DNA from: Nannochloropsis oceanica
Lineage: Eukaryota > Sar > Eustigmatophyceae > Eustigmatales > Monodopsidaceae
Assembly: GCA_004519485.1 (NCBI GenBank)
Contig: CP038134.1
Coordinates: 868,001 to 932,000 of the forward strand
Reading direction: 5' to 3'
DNA length: 64,000 nucleotides
Position 1 is the stretch's first letter. The number at the start of each line of letters is the position of its first letter. Shown here piece by piece: positions 41,446 to 51,968 of the stretch. A model generated the notes under the pieces. The model did not search any database, was not told the DNA's origin, and was given only the letters and a program-made list of their open reading frames with translations. The translations under genes and the position numbers were made by a program.

Positions 41446-42023
41446 TGTATTGAGCCCGAAGGTTATGTTGCCGTGGTTGCTTTTGGACACAAGGTTATAT
41501 TGTCGTTGCGTCTGTGGGGTATAAAGGACGGTACTTGACTGAGTCACCATGCTGTATGTGAGCGTATCGGGGGCCAGTACGTAAGGCAAACAAGTGACAG
41601 ACGAGGGGAAAGGACACGACCAGCTACCCGGACTACGGAGAGTGAAATTATGAACATCCATCCCCACCCCGACCCACCAAAAATGGTTTGAGTGGCACCA
41701 CCATCCGCACAAACATACATATACGAACTACAAGCCTACGTTTGCGAAATTTGATCCTCTCTCTCATGCTATAACATGCTATAAGTTGTTGATGTGTCAA
41801 CTGAGCACTGTCCGAATTACAAGATAAAAGAAATGCAAAGCAAGAGGGGGGAGGTTGGTCAACCTGTCGACATCTCAAGCTGCACTCTTTTCCGTCTCAC
41901 GACCAACCATTTCGTATCGATCTCTATATCGTTTTGCTTTCCTTCTTTTTGAATTTCCTTTGATCGTTTGCCTCTTTCGCGCCAAACTCCTCAGACATCT
42001 CCCTTCCCATCTCTCATGTACCT
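41446..42023. other. Intergenic region ATG7 / GluRS
   Basis: The 578-bp tandem spacer on the minus strand contains the ATG7 promoter and 5' leader and the GluRS 3' UTR. An open frame continues from ATG7 to 41712 but resembles leader sequence rather than conserved protein. Confidence 0.45.
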
Positions 42024-43784
42024 CTACCCAGCCACGGGCTCCTTCTCGGCGGGATGCTTGCTCAACACCTCCTTCAGCTCGCCAATCCGCGCCGGCAAGC
42101 CCACCATGTTTACAGCCGCTTTGTCTGCCAAGTGCAACAATTTCACCTGCTCCCCAACGTCCGGACCGCTCATTCGTCCCGTCAAGGCCAACCGAATCGG
42201 GTGAAAGAGCTGCTTCCCCTTTTTCCCCATCTTCTTTCCTACCGCCTTAATCCAGGCCTTCCACAACACTTGGAAATCCTCCTCCCCTCCTGTAGGCATC
42301 TCATTCGCCTCATACGCACGCACTACCTCTCGTGCCATATCCCACAACCCCTCCGCTACAAGCGTCTCGGCCTCCCCAGCCTCCAACGTCGAAGCCAACG
42401 GGTAGGTCAGCACGTCCCCCACGATCGTCGTTGCGTCGTTCACAAGCTCCATTGACCCCTTTGCCACCTGCGTTGCATGCACCACAAACGTTTTCCCGTC
42501 CTCCCCTGCCCCCTCCTTCGCTACCCCTGCACTAATCAATTGTGCTTCCACAAGAGGCACGAGCTCCTCATCGGACAATGCCCTCAAGTGCTGTCCATTT
42601 ATCCACCTCAACTTGGCCATATCAAACACGGATGGACTCTTGACCACGCGGTTCAAGGAAAACTTCTTGATCAACTCTGAGCGATCAAACACCTCCTGCT
42701 CCGTCCCGTCGTTCCACCCAAGCAACGCCAGATAATTCAACATGGCGTCCGGCAAAAATCCTTCCGCCTTGAACTGGTCCACGCTCGTCGCCCCATGCCT
42801 CTTACTCAACTTACTCCTATCCTCCCCCAAAATTAGACTACAATGTGCATACTTCGGTGGCGGATACTTCAGCGCCTCCAGAATCAAACACTGCCTCAAC
42901 GTATTCGTTAGATGCTCCTCGGCGCGAATCACAGTCGTAATCCCCATCAAGGCATCGTCCACAGCCACACAAAAATTATAAACCGGCATGCCACTACTCC
43001 TCAACAAAATGAAGTCACCCACCGTAGCATCCGCGTCCCATCCGACGGTCCCTCGCACAGCATCATCGATCTCTACCCTCCTCCCCGGGGCGACCTTAAA
43101 TCGAACTGTGTAAGGCTCACCTGCATCCATCCGCTTCTTCACCTCCACCGGGTCTGCATCGCGCCAGGTCCTATCGTATTGCGGTGGCTTCCCCGCCGCC
43201 TCAGCCGCCTTCCTCTTTTCCTCCAACTCTTCTTCTGAGCAAAAGCATGGATACGCATCCCCCGAATCTAGCAACTGCTGCGCTATTTTCTTGTAAATAT
43301 CAATTCGTTCTGATTGCCTGTAAGGCCCAACCGCCCCCGGCTTATCAGGCCCTTCATCCCAGTCCAATCCCAAGAATCTCAAATCCGCCAACATGCTCTC
43401 CTCGGACTCGCGAGTCGACCGGGCCGTGTCCGTGTCTTCAATACGCAAGACAAACGCCCCGTCCTTGCTTTGACGGGCCACCAGATAGTTGTACAACGCC
43501 GTGCGCGCCCCACCCACGTGCAGAGTGCCGGTTGGCGAGGGCGCAAATCGGACGCGCACCGCAGCCATACAAGTAGTCATGCGCCTGGCAAAATTCGTTG
43601 ACGCTTGATGCTGCTGCAGCAGCCGCTGTTTGAGAAAAGGACGCGTAATGGCACTCCCGGCCCCGGCCACGAAGGCTGCACCGCCCCTCCTGCTGCTGGC
43701 GACTGCAACGCTTGCCGCCGCACTGGAGGTGGCACAAATAAACATGAAGGTCATCAAAGTAGTTACGGATGCGACAGCCTTCAT
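42024..43784 (-). CDS. gltX: Glutamyl-tRNA synthetase, bacterial type, organelle-targeted
   Basis: Intact 586-aa single exon with ATG at 43784. The bacterial-type core begins RVRFAPSPTGTLHVGGARTAL (HIGH-class motif, ~residue 85), continues LRIEDTDTARS, FLGLDWDEGPD, VYNFCVAVDDALMGITTVIRAEEHL, and ILGEDRSKLSKRHGA (the KMSKS-class motif, ~residue 326), followed by LNYLALLGWNDG and the C-terminal anticodon-binding region. It charges tRNA-Glu, which in plastids also feeds tetrapyrrole synthesis. The first ~70 residues contain a hydrophobic signal-like segment (VTTLMTFMFICATSSAAA) followed by basic transit-like sequence. A second ATG pair (MTTCMAA) just before the core could allow an alternative start and second compartment; that is inference. 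It is divergent from mitochondrial EF-G2. Confidence 0.95.
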   Translation of the reverse strand: MKAVASVTTLMTFMFICATSSAAASVAVASSRRGGAAFVAGAGSAITRPFLKQRLLQQHQASTNFARRMTTCMAAVRVRFAPSPTGTLHVGGARTALYNYLVARQSKDGAFVLRIEDTDTARSTRESEESMLADLRFLGLDWDEGPDKPGAVGPYRQSERIDIYKKIAQQLLDSGDAYPCFCSEEELEEKRKAAEAAGKPPQYDRTWRDADPVEVKKRMDAGEPYTVRFKVAPGRRVEIDDAVRGTVGWDADATVGDFILLRSSGMPVYNFCVAVDDALMGITTVIRAEEHLTNTLRQCLILEALKYPPPKYAHCSLILGEDRSKLSKRHGATSVDQFKAEGFLPDAMLNYLALLGWNDGTEQEVFDRSELIKKFSLNRVVKSPSVFDMAKLRWINGQHLRALSDEELVPLVEAQLISAGVAKEGAGEDGKTFVVHATQVAKGSMELVNDATTIVGDVLTYPLASTLEAGEAETLVAEGLWDMAREVVRAYEANEMPTGGEEDFQVLWKAWIKAVGKKMGKKGKQLFHPIRLALTGRMSGPDVGEQVKLLHLADKAAVNMVGLPARIGELKEVLSKHPAEKEPVAG

Positions 43785-44286
43785 CGCTGCTCTAGCGTGT
43801 TGCGTCGTGAAGGTGTATCGCGGGAGTAGGGGGGTGCGTGGTGTGGTGGGCCGAGTGATAGTATCTACTGCTTCACCTGTGCGTTGTGCACAAGAAATCC
43901 AGGGGAAAGGGCAAGGTCGGGAGGATTGGGATCAATCTTAATGACTTATAGGCGAAGGAGGGTTGCGGTTTCGTGAGGTTGCACGTACGTGGGTGTAAAG
44001 AGAAAAAGCCCTGGACGAGGAGTTGCAGTAGTCAATCTACTCTCTTGGGCAGTTGCTGCTGCCGTGGTGGGGGAAGAATGCTGCGACAAAACATACTACC
44101 ACCAAATATACCATACAGACAACCATGCCTGCTGCAGCAAAATTGCCTCACTTTTGTAATTGTGGCCCTCGCAGTAAGAAATCCCCTTTTCCTTCCCGAC
44201 ACGAAACCACAGGTCAATGCATCTTTCAAGATAGCCTCCCCACCCCTTATTCCTACATCACTCCACCCGCCCTCTACTGTGCTACC
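43785..44286. promoter_or_regulatory. Divergent promoter region GluRS / EF-G2
   Basis: 502 bp between the two start codons on opposite strands. The EF-G2 frame is open into this region but without an ATG, so that part is probably leader. No individual promoter element can be assigned. Confidence 0.45.
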
Positions 44287-46818
44287 ATGTCGACGAGGTT
44301 TGTCCGCCTCCTGCTACGGCCAGGTCAATTTCCGCGAGATGTTCTGCTACAATATCCCAGTCTCCCCCTCTTCTCTCGCTCTCGGACACATATACACACA
44401 TCCCGCCGTTCCCATGGCCCAGCTGCTGGTGCTGGTACTGGCCATACTCCTGCTGCGACTGCCGCCGCTTTCCATGCCTCTGAATATCCCTTGGAAAAGC
44501 TGCGGAATGTCGGTATCATTGCACACATTGACGCTGGCAAGACGACCACGACAGAGCGCATCCTCTTCCTAGCTGGGGAGACAGGGCATGTGGGGGACGT
44601 GGACACAGGCGATACCGTCATGGACTTTTTACCGCAAGAACGCGAGCGGGGTATCACCATCCAATCAGCCGCCATCTCCCTCGATTGGCATGACATCCGG
44701 ATCAATCTAATTGATACGCCAGGACACGTTGACTTCACAATGGAGGTCGAACGAGCCGTCCGTGTGCTCGACGGAGCGGTTGTCGTCCTGGATGCCGTCG
44801 CTGGGGTGCAGGCCCAGACCGAGACCGTCTGGCGACAAGCGAGCAAATACAAGGTACCTGCCTTGGCATTCATTAACAAAATGGACCGGGAAGGCGCGGA
44901 TTTCAAGCATGCCGTCGCTTCATTACGCAAGAGGCTGGGCGCCCCTGCGGTGGCCATACAGATGCCGCTCGGCGCAGGAAAGGAATTTGCGGGTGTGATT
45001 GATTTATTGACGATGGAGCAAGTTTTGTGGGAGCCCGGGAATAACAGTTTTTCTTCGTCTTCGTCAAATTTGACAGGGAAACGCCCCGCAGTCACCTTGG
45101 TACGGCGATCTCTCGCTGATGCCGACAACAAAAGCGACTTGCAGACAGCAGCAGCAGCAGCCCGCGCCGCCCTCCTGGAAGCAGTCGCCGAAGTGGATGA
45201 ATCTTTTATGGAGACCTACCTCGAAGCCATCGAAAACGACAAAGCGGGTCTGGATTCCATCCCCCTCCCCCTTCTCCTTTCAGCTCTTCGCCGTGCCTGT
45301 GTCGCAGGCCAACTCTTGCCCACCCTCTGTGGCGCTTCTCTCAAAGGCCGTGGAGTTGAACCACTTCTCGACTCGGTCGTCGCCTTCCTCCCCTCGCCTA
45401 TCGACCGCCCTCTCCCTCTTGCTCATCTCTCCAAGCTACATACTGGTGGGACGCACAACACGCACAAGGGGAAAAATCTGGAGATAAACCCGACGGACCC
45501 TAATTTATGCGCATATGCATTCAAGGTCACCCATGACCGACAACGAGGCCTCGTTGTCTTCCTCCGTCTCTATTCCGGCACTTTATACGCAAAAGAAAAC
45601 ATTCAAAACTCTACGCGTGACATTCGAGAACGCCCGTTGCAGCTACTTGAAGTCCGAGCTGATGATTTATCACCTGTCGATAAAGTCGGGGCCGGACACA
45701 CAATAGCAGTAGTAGGCCTCAAGAACACCTACACTGGTGATACCCTGGTTGCTTACAAAGGCCCCTTGCACAGTGCAACTCTAGATGGCATTGCTATCCC
45801 TGCCCCTGTTTTTGCCCTCGCCGTCGAGCCGGTGAGTAGCGCCAAGCAACGGGCTTTGGAGGAGGCACTGGTGGTCTTACAGCGGGAGGATCCAAGTTTG
45901 GGGGTGGATCAGGACGAGGAGAGTGGACAATTGATGCTTAGAGGGGTGGGGGAATTGCATTTAGAAATCATTTGCGATAAGTTAAGAAGGCAATATGGTG
46001 TGGAGGTGGAGACGGGGCAGGCGTATGTGGCTTACAGGGAAGGGATTCTTGGAGGGGAGGAGAGAGTGGGGAGTGGTGGAGGGGAGGGTTTGGAGATGGT
46101 GACGACTATGTACGATAGGCAGGTGGGGGGACGGAGATTATTTGCAGAATTGCAGTTGCAATTAGAACCCTTGTTGTCCTCATCTTCGTCTGCTATCGCC
46201 ACTGCCCACTTGGAGACACCTGATTCAGCAGCGGCAGCTAGAGGAGGTAGTGCGGCTCCTCTTATCCTCTTTTCAGCCGAGGCGGTGGGTGCGCTTAACG
46301 CTGAGGAGAAAGCTTCACTGATTGGTGGCTTGGAGGATGCTTGTCAACGGGGTCCTTTGGCCGGTTATCCAGTGGCAGGGTTTAATGTCCGAGTGATGGG
46401 TGTTACCAAGGATGGAGATACAACCCCGGGGGCATTGCGTGCGTGTTCTGTGGCGGCCTTGGCGGCAAGCATGAAAGCCGCAAGGGCTGTAGTCTTGGAG
46501 CCGGTAATGAAAGTGGAAGTGTACGCTCCCGAGGCGTCGTTTGGGAGCGTTCTATCGGACTTAACGGTGGCAAGGCGGGGGACGGTGAGGGATGTAGATG
46601 GACGTGGGAGAGGGGACGAGAAGGACACAACGGTCACGGCGGGAAAGCATGTCATTCATGCAGACGTACCATTAGTGTCATTATTGGGGTATGCGTCTGC
46701 GCTGCGCTCTATTACACAGGGAGAGGGTGGATTTAGTATGGAGTTTTCGCATTACGCCCCGTCGACGACGAGTCATCGAGCCGGGGGTGGAGGGGATATT
46801 GGAACAGGAGGGCGATAG
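44287..46818 (+). CDS. GFM2: Mitochondrial elongation factor G2 (ribosome-recycling EF-G, GFM2)
   Basis: Single-exon gene of 843 aa from the ATG at 44287. The Arg-rich start (MSTRFVRLLLRPGQF, HTSRRSHG) is a mitochondrial-type presequence. The GTPase domain has AHIDAGKTTTTERIL (~residue 79), GDVDTGDTVMDFLPQERERGITIQSAA, DTPGHVDF and NKMD. The GDVDxGDTVxDF variant, rather than GEVHDGxAxMDxM, marks the EF-G2/GFM2 branch. Domain II (FKVTHDRQRGLVVFLRLYSGTL), domain III/V (LQREDPSLGVDQDEESGQLMLRGVGELHLEII) and the C-terminal VLEPVMKVEV follow. GFM2 acts with the recycling factor to split mitochondrial ribosomes after termination rather than in translocation. Confidence 0.93.
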   Translation: MSTRFVRLLLRPGQFPRDVLLQYPSLPLFSRSRTHIHTSRRSHGPAAGAGTGHTPAATAAAFHASEYPLEKLRNVGIIAHIDAGKTTTTERILFLAGETGHVGDVDTGDTVMDFLPQERERGITIQSAAISLDWHDIRINLIDTPGHVDFTMEVERAVRVLDGAVVVLDAVAGVQAQTETVWRQASKYKVPALAFINKMDREGADFKHAVASLRKRLGAPAVAIQMPLGAGKEFAGVIDLLTMEQVLWEPGNNSFSSSSSNLTGKRPAVTLVRRSLADADNKSDLQTAAAAARAALLEAVAEVDESFMETYLEAIENDKAGLDSIPLPLLLSALRRACVAGQLLPTLCGASLKGRGVEPLLDSVVAFLPSPIDRPLPLAHLSKLHTGGTHNTHKGKNLEINPTDPNLCAYAFKVTHDRQRGLVVFLRLYSGTLYAKENIQNSTRDIRERPLQLLEVRADDLSPVDKVGAGHTIAVVGLKNTYTGDTLVAYKGPLHSATLDGIAIPAPVFALAVEPVSSAKQRALEEALVVLQREDPSLGVDQDEESGQLMLRGVGELHLEIICDKLRRQYGVEVETGQAYVAYREGILGGEERVGSGGGEGLEMVTTMYDRQVGGRRLFAELQLQLEPLLSSSSSAIATAHLETPDSAAAARGGSAAPLILFSAEAVGALNAEEKASLIGGLEDACQRGPLAGYPVAGFNVRVMGVTKDGDTTPGALRACSVAALAASMKAARAVVLEPVMKVEVYAPEASFGSVLSDLTVARRGTVRDVDGRGRGDEKDTTVTAGKHVIHADVPLVSLLGYASALRSITQGEGGFSMEFSHYAPSTTSHRAGGGGDIGTGGR

Positions 46819-47087
46819 GACAGGTGATTGATAGCACAAGAATGTAGTAATAGGTAGAACTGAGACACTATGGGATGAAAGTACACAACGAAAAGAAAAA
46901 ACACAAAGCAAATGTGCACTGCCTGGGCGGAAGGGTGTCAGAGGGTGGGGAGGGGAGGTCGGGGCCGTTGGAAAACAGCGAGGCAGGCAAATCACGTGCT
47001 GCTTTCCGAAAGGCTATGACCACATTTATACACATATATATACCCACACACCTCACACACAAACACACTAGCAAGAGCACTACGACT
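46819..47087. promoter_or_regulatory. Short spacer and probable TBC1D23 leader
   Basis: A TATATATA-containing stretch at about 47031-47041 lies ~50 bp upstream of the preferred ATG at 47088 and resembles a TATA box followed by CA-rich leader. The frame is open back to an ATG at 46875, but that extension is low-complexity and basic. Confidence 0.4.
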
Positions 47088-48983
47088 ATGGTGAATCCGA
47101 AGGACGTGCCTCTAGGCAGCAGCTTGGACGACATCTTTGGAGAGATCGACGAGACGCTGGGGGGAGAGGAGGGCACACTGACGGCGGGGTCCTCCAGGTC
47201 CCTTGTCCCCACCACTTCCATGGGTGACGCCAGTCTGACGGACATGCTGAAGGACGTGCTTGAAGAAAAGGGGAATGCAGAAGCGAAGACGGCTGCTCGC
47301 CCACCGCCCGTCACAGCACTGCCTAGCACTAGTGGTGCTTCTGCTTCCGCCAGCACAACGGACAGCGGCAGCCTTGACGAATTGCTGAAAGAAACAGGAC
47401 TGGGTGGGGAGGGCTGTACTGATGACAATTTCGATGACATATTTGGCGGTGTAGAAAGCGACACTGCTGATACAACGACGCTGACAACGAAGAATGGCGA
47501 CGCCGTCAACCAGCCAGCGCAGGCCGGTGTATCAGTATTGGAAAGTAGTGGGGCATGGAAAGAGCTGGATGCAAATGAGCGGCAAGACTTTCTCAAATGG
47601 CTTGAGGAGGACGACTTCACACAAGGCCTTGACGCCCTCAAACTTACCGCTGCGGTTGTATCACCTATCTCCACCATCGCCACCGAGACCAGCTCAAGAC
47701 CAACCTCGTCGTCTATGCCCCTTCCTTTACCATCCACTCCACCCCTATCGCAGCCCACAACCAAGACAAAGGAAACCTCCACAGTTGGTAGTACCTCTTC
47801 CTCTTCCTCGTCAACAAGTAGCACACGCATAGCCTCTCCTCATAGACCTTCCTCCCCTCCTTTCGTCGTCCCATCCACACCCGAAGAAATTCTTTCGCGC
47901 ATTCGAAGCATGCTGGGACGTAACAAAGAAGCAGCAGCCATGGCAACAGCGCAAGCAACAAATTCAGTAGCAGTGACAGGCAACGACAAGTGCAGCAGCA
48001 GTAGCCCATGCACTGTCAACCCTCTCCATCTGAAGCTTTTGTGCGCGGAATACCCGGGTGGCCTCCCTCCGTCCCTCCGTCCCTACCTGTGGTTCCACCT
48101 TATACCTCCACACAAACTCCTCTCCCGAGAATTTCAGTACCAGCAGGAAAGAGGAAGGGAGGAAAGAGGAGAGGATCGTTTGCATTACCGACATCAAGTG
48201 CCTAACTCGGTAGTGGTCCGGAGGGATGCTGCGGCTGTGGCGCGCGCGCTGCTGGACGAGGAAGGGAGGGAATACGAAGGAGGGAAGGAGGAGAGAAGGA
48301 ATGTGCTGGCAGCGGATATTGAAAGAGGACTGGTGTTTTACTGTGAAAAAATGCGGATAGACTACGAACCGGAGATGGGCGCGGCGTACGGAGCGCTGAC
48401 ACTAGCCTTACTTGACGTAGGAGGGCTGAGGGAGGGAACGAAGGAGGAAGCGGCAGCGATCGTCGGGAGATTCCACACGCTTTGTGGGTGGTTGCTCCCG
48501 TATTTATTGCTCATGCCCCAGGCACGGGAAGGGTATGTGAGAGAGGTACATTCCGAGTTCCGTTTACTCCTCACTTATCACGCTCCACTGCTGGTGCAGC
48601 ATTTGGATAGAGGCCGACCGGGATGGGAGCTCCCTCCCTCCCTCGCCGTTGAAGCCTCCTCCTCCTCTTTCTGGGCAAAGCAGGAGCAGATTAGGCAAGA
48701 GGCAGAGGCGGAGAACATTGTCGGAACGTTAGAGGGACGATGGAGTGGTAGTAATTGCATCAGCGGTAGTAATAAGCAGCAGCAGCAACAACAGCAACAG
48801 CGGAGAGCGAGCGATGGGAACCTTGAAGTAGACAGACTGAAGGTCATGACGAGGACCAAAAATCTTAATAACAATAGTAGTAGTAGTAGTAGTAGTAGCA
48901 GCAGTAGTAGTAGTGGTGGTGGTGTGGGTACCACCGATACCTCATCTGCTCCTGCTCCTGCTGCTGCTCGCCCAGTCAGTGGT

Positions 48984-49017
<34 letters not shown>

Positions 49018-49580
49018 CCTATAGCGAAGGGGGCATAATTCCAACTTCCTGGCTCCTGGGGCACTGTATAGGTACCGCCCTCCTCTCTCCTCCTCTTTCT
49101 CTCTCCTCCTCCTCTTCCTCCTCTTTGCCCAAGCACAACTACCACCTCGACTGTCTCCTCTCCCTTATGGACGGATGCCTCCTCCGAGGCGATCGATTTC
49201 TCGGCTTGTTCCTCACCGCTGCTCTCCTTCTTCGACACAAAACGGACCTTCTCTCCCTCCAAGGTCCTGCACTTCGCTCCCGTCTTGATCAACTCCTTCT
49301 CGGCGTTGGCACAGCAGGCGGAGGAGAGGGAGTCGCCCAGCTGTTTCTTTCTTCAACCTATCCTTCTCCGCCTACGTCGTGTTCCCTCCAGTCTCTCTCC
49401 TCGGCAATCACAAGATGGCTTGAGGAGGCAGAGAGGCTCGACCGAATTACGCCCATTTCATTCCGAGTCCATCTCACTGCCCTCGAGGCGTTTGCTCGTC
49501 AAAACACCGATGGCGTGCTTTCCCCTCTTCCTCCTTCCCTCCCTCCCTCCTGTCTTTCCGCCGCCAACGAAGACCACCAG

Positions 49581-49618
<38 letters not shown>

Positions 49619-51968
49619 CAGCTACGCCTTTCAACTCATCGCCCTCACTCTACCCAAACAACAAGAAGTCGACGCTCTCCTGCAGGAAAGCCCTCTCCCT
49701 CACTCCCAACCACTCGCCTCCACCGACCTCGGCACCAGCACCAGCACCAGTACCAGTACCAGTGTCAGCACCAGCACCAGCACCAGCACCAGCACCAGCA
49801 CGAGCGCAGGAACGTACAAATGGGCGCTGGGCACACCTGAACGTTGTCGGCGCCAGCTACAGCAAGCACAAGGAGATCCCGACACTCTCGCTCTGCTCAC
49901 AACCAAAATCTGTCTCACTGTCACTCCGGAAGAAGTTGCCCCGGCCCTATGCCTTCCCAGCAACAGCAGCAGCAGCAGCAGCAGTAAGGGTGGTAGTTGT
50001 AGCAGTTTGAGGTTTGTAGCATTGGACTGTCGGCCTCAGGAACAAGTAAGTATGGGGGGTAGGTTCCCGACGGCTTACCACCTGGCCCCGTCACGGCTGG
50101 AAGACCCCGAGGAAATCATCAAGCTGCTTGTGGAGCTGGAGGGGTTTAAGGGCTCCATGCATCTGCTGTTGGTAGGCACAGGGTTGATGATGAGTGGTAG
50201 AATTGGCAGTGGGGGGGGGGGATGGGAGAGAGATGGAGGGAAGGAGGGGGGGATAACGGCTGCACAACGATTGAGGGAGCAGGTGGCAAGGGCGGGTAGG
50301 GAGGATCTGTCGCACCTGCATAACACGGCCTTGCTCTTGTTGAAGCAGGGATTCCCGTACGTGAGTATTCTCGAGGGAGGATTTGCGGCAACGCACACCT
50401 TCTTGCTTCACAAGACCGCCGAAGCAGCGGCGGCGGCTTCTGCTGCTGCTGCTGGTGCCCCCCCATCCCTCCCTTCCTCGTCCATGAGCTTGGGCCTGTC
50501 TTCGTTGATTGACCACGTGCCAAGCCAGTGCCGAATGTGCAAGCACGAAGCCCTCCTTCGCTTTCAACAAGCATCCGTCTCCTCCCCTTCCTCTCTCCTG
50601 CCCTCCTCCCCGTCTCCTGCCCCCACCAAAATCCACGGTCCACGCTTCGGCCGTCCCGCCTCCTTTGGAGGAAAGGTTGGGGTAGGGGGTGTGGCAGGGG
50701 AGCCCCCCTCCCTTGCGGCCTTGACTCAATTGGGACAGAATTCGTTGGGTGGTTTTCGTACACGTGCTACGGGTCTTTTCGGCAAGCTCCAGGCACACGC
50801 CCACGCGGCTCAGGTCCAAGCGCAGGCGCACGCGCAGGGGGGAGAGGAGGGAGGGAAGGAGGGAGGGGGGCTGCCGCAGCAGTTGGAGTGCGTTCAGGAG
50901 ATGGCAGGTACTTTTTTAAAAGGAACTGTGAGTGGATTGACAAAGAGAGCCGAGCAGGCGATGCAGGAGGCAAGGGGGAGGGCACAGGCAGCGCAAGCAG
51001 CAGCAACTGCAGCAGCGGCCGGAAATTGGGGGCGAGACGCGGGTGGTGGTATAGGAAGTGCAGACGGAGCGGGCGGGGGATTATCAGCTTCTTTATCTTC
51101 GGGTGCGATTGCTGCTGGTGCTGCTGGTGCTGCTGCTACTGTTGGGGGGAGTGGTAGCATGGATGGTGGTCGTCCTGCGAGTGCTGATGGACGTGTACCC
51201 TCACCACCAACAACGACAGCCGCCCCATCATCAGAAGCACAAGCTTCAACAGCAGCAGCAGCAGTAATAGCAGCAACAACGACGACCGTTCATCGTGACA
51301 GCCCCTCCCTCTTTGTGATTGAAGACGACGAGGACGAGGACGAGGACGAGGACATCCGCACTCGACAACAACAAGAACAACAGCATGCCACCCCCTCCCC
51401 AATTCATCCCTTTTCGTCGTCATCCCCCCCCTCCTCCACCACCCGCACCAAGAGCGGCCTCGACCGGGATTTAGCCCTGAAGCAACATGTCTTAAACGGC
51501 GTTCAGAAAGGCCAACCTATCGACATCTCACCCGACTCCCTCCCCAACGCCCAACTCTTCCCCGCATACAAACTCAAGAGAGCATCACCCGCTCTTTCCT
51601 CCTCGCCCTCTTCCATTTCCTCCCCTACCATAGTGGCCGAGCTTCCAAGGTTCATTGTGTTGACGCCTGAGAGAATAATTGTCCTTGAGGAGGAGGGAGG
51701 GAGGGCCGGAGGGAGGGCAGGGCAAGGCCGCGTGAAGTCAAACCACCACCTGACCGAGATCGCCCGGATGACCTTCTTGAAAAAGACACCAGATGTGATA
51801 ACCCTTTATTTTCGCATGGGAGGGATGACGGAGGGCGAGGGCGGGAGGGAAAAAGTGGTGGAAGGAGGGTCACCGAAGAAGGAGAATTTGAAGGGCAGGG
51901 CCTACAGGGTTGCGGAGAAAGAGGAATTTATTGGGGCGCTGCAAGGGAGACTGCAGCGGTTTAAGTAG
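47088..51968 (+). CDS. TBC1D23-like trafficking adaptor (TBC plus rhodanese domains)
   Basis: Single-exon gene of 1626 aa from 47088. The N-terminus has repeated acidic SLDDIFGEID and DNFDDIFGGVES motifs. The TBC domain starts near EYPGGLPPSLRPYLWFHLI and includes RNVLAADIERGLVFYCEKMRIDYEP and FHTLCGWLLPYLLL; the Arg and Gln fingers are absent, as in TBC1D23. It is interrupted by polyGln/polySer runs before HLDCLLSLMDGCLLRGDRFLGLFL. A rhodanese-like domain (FVALDCRPQEQVSMGGRFPTAYHL; ILEGGFAATHTFL) follows, and a C-terminal PH-like segment (FIVLTPERIIVLEEEGG; ARMTFLKKTPDVITLYF) ends the protein. TBC1D23 bridges golgin tethers and the WASH complex in endosome-to-Golgi transport. It is much longer than the human protein owing to homopolymer inserts. 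Confidence 0.88.
48873..48900 (+). repeat. AGT run encoding polyserine
   Basis: Tandem AGT codons, then AGC/AGT mixtures, encode a Ser run in an insert of the TBC1D23-like protein. Confidence 0.85.
48982..49017 (+). repeat. AGC run encoding polyserine
   Basis: Perfect AGC run in the same insert of the TBC1D23-like protein. Confidence 0.85.
49579..49617 (+). repeat. CAG run encoding polyglutamine
   Basis: Perfect CAG repeat after AAG codons, between the TBC and rhodanese domains. Confidence 0.9.
49732..49803 (+). repeat. ACCAGC hexanucleotide array encoding (ST)n
   Basis: About twelve copies of an ACCAGC/ACCAGT hexamer encode alternating Ser-Thr before the rhodanese domain. Confidence 0.9.

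Noticed and set aside
41446-41712. N-terminal extension of ATG7
   Set aside because: Open frame without similarity to ATG7; homology starts right after the ATG at 41445.
44053-44286. Extension of EF-G2 upstream of 44287
   Set aside because: The frame is open but has no ATG start there, and the Arg-rich presequence begins at the ATG at 44287.
46875-47087. Earlier ATG for the TBC1D23-like gene
   Set aside because: The extra 71 codons are basic, repetitive and contain a TATATATA element and CA-rich leader-like sequence; the acidic DDIFG motif region starts only after the ATG at 47088.
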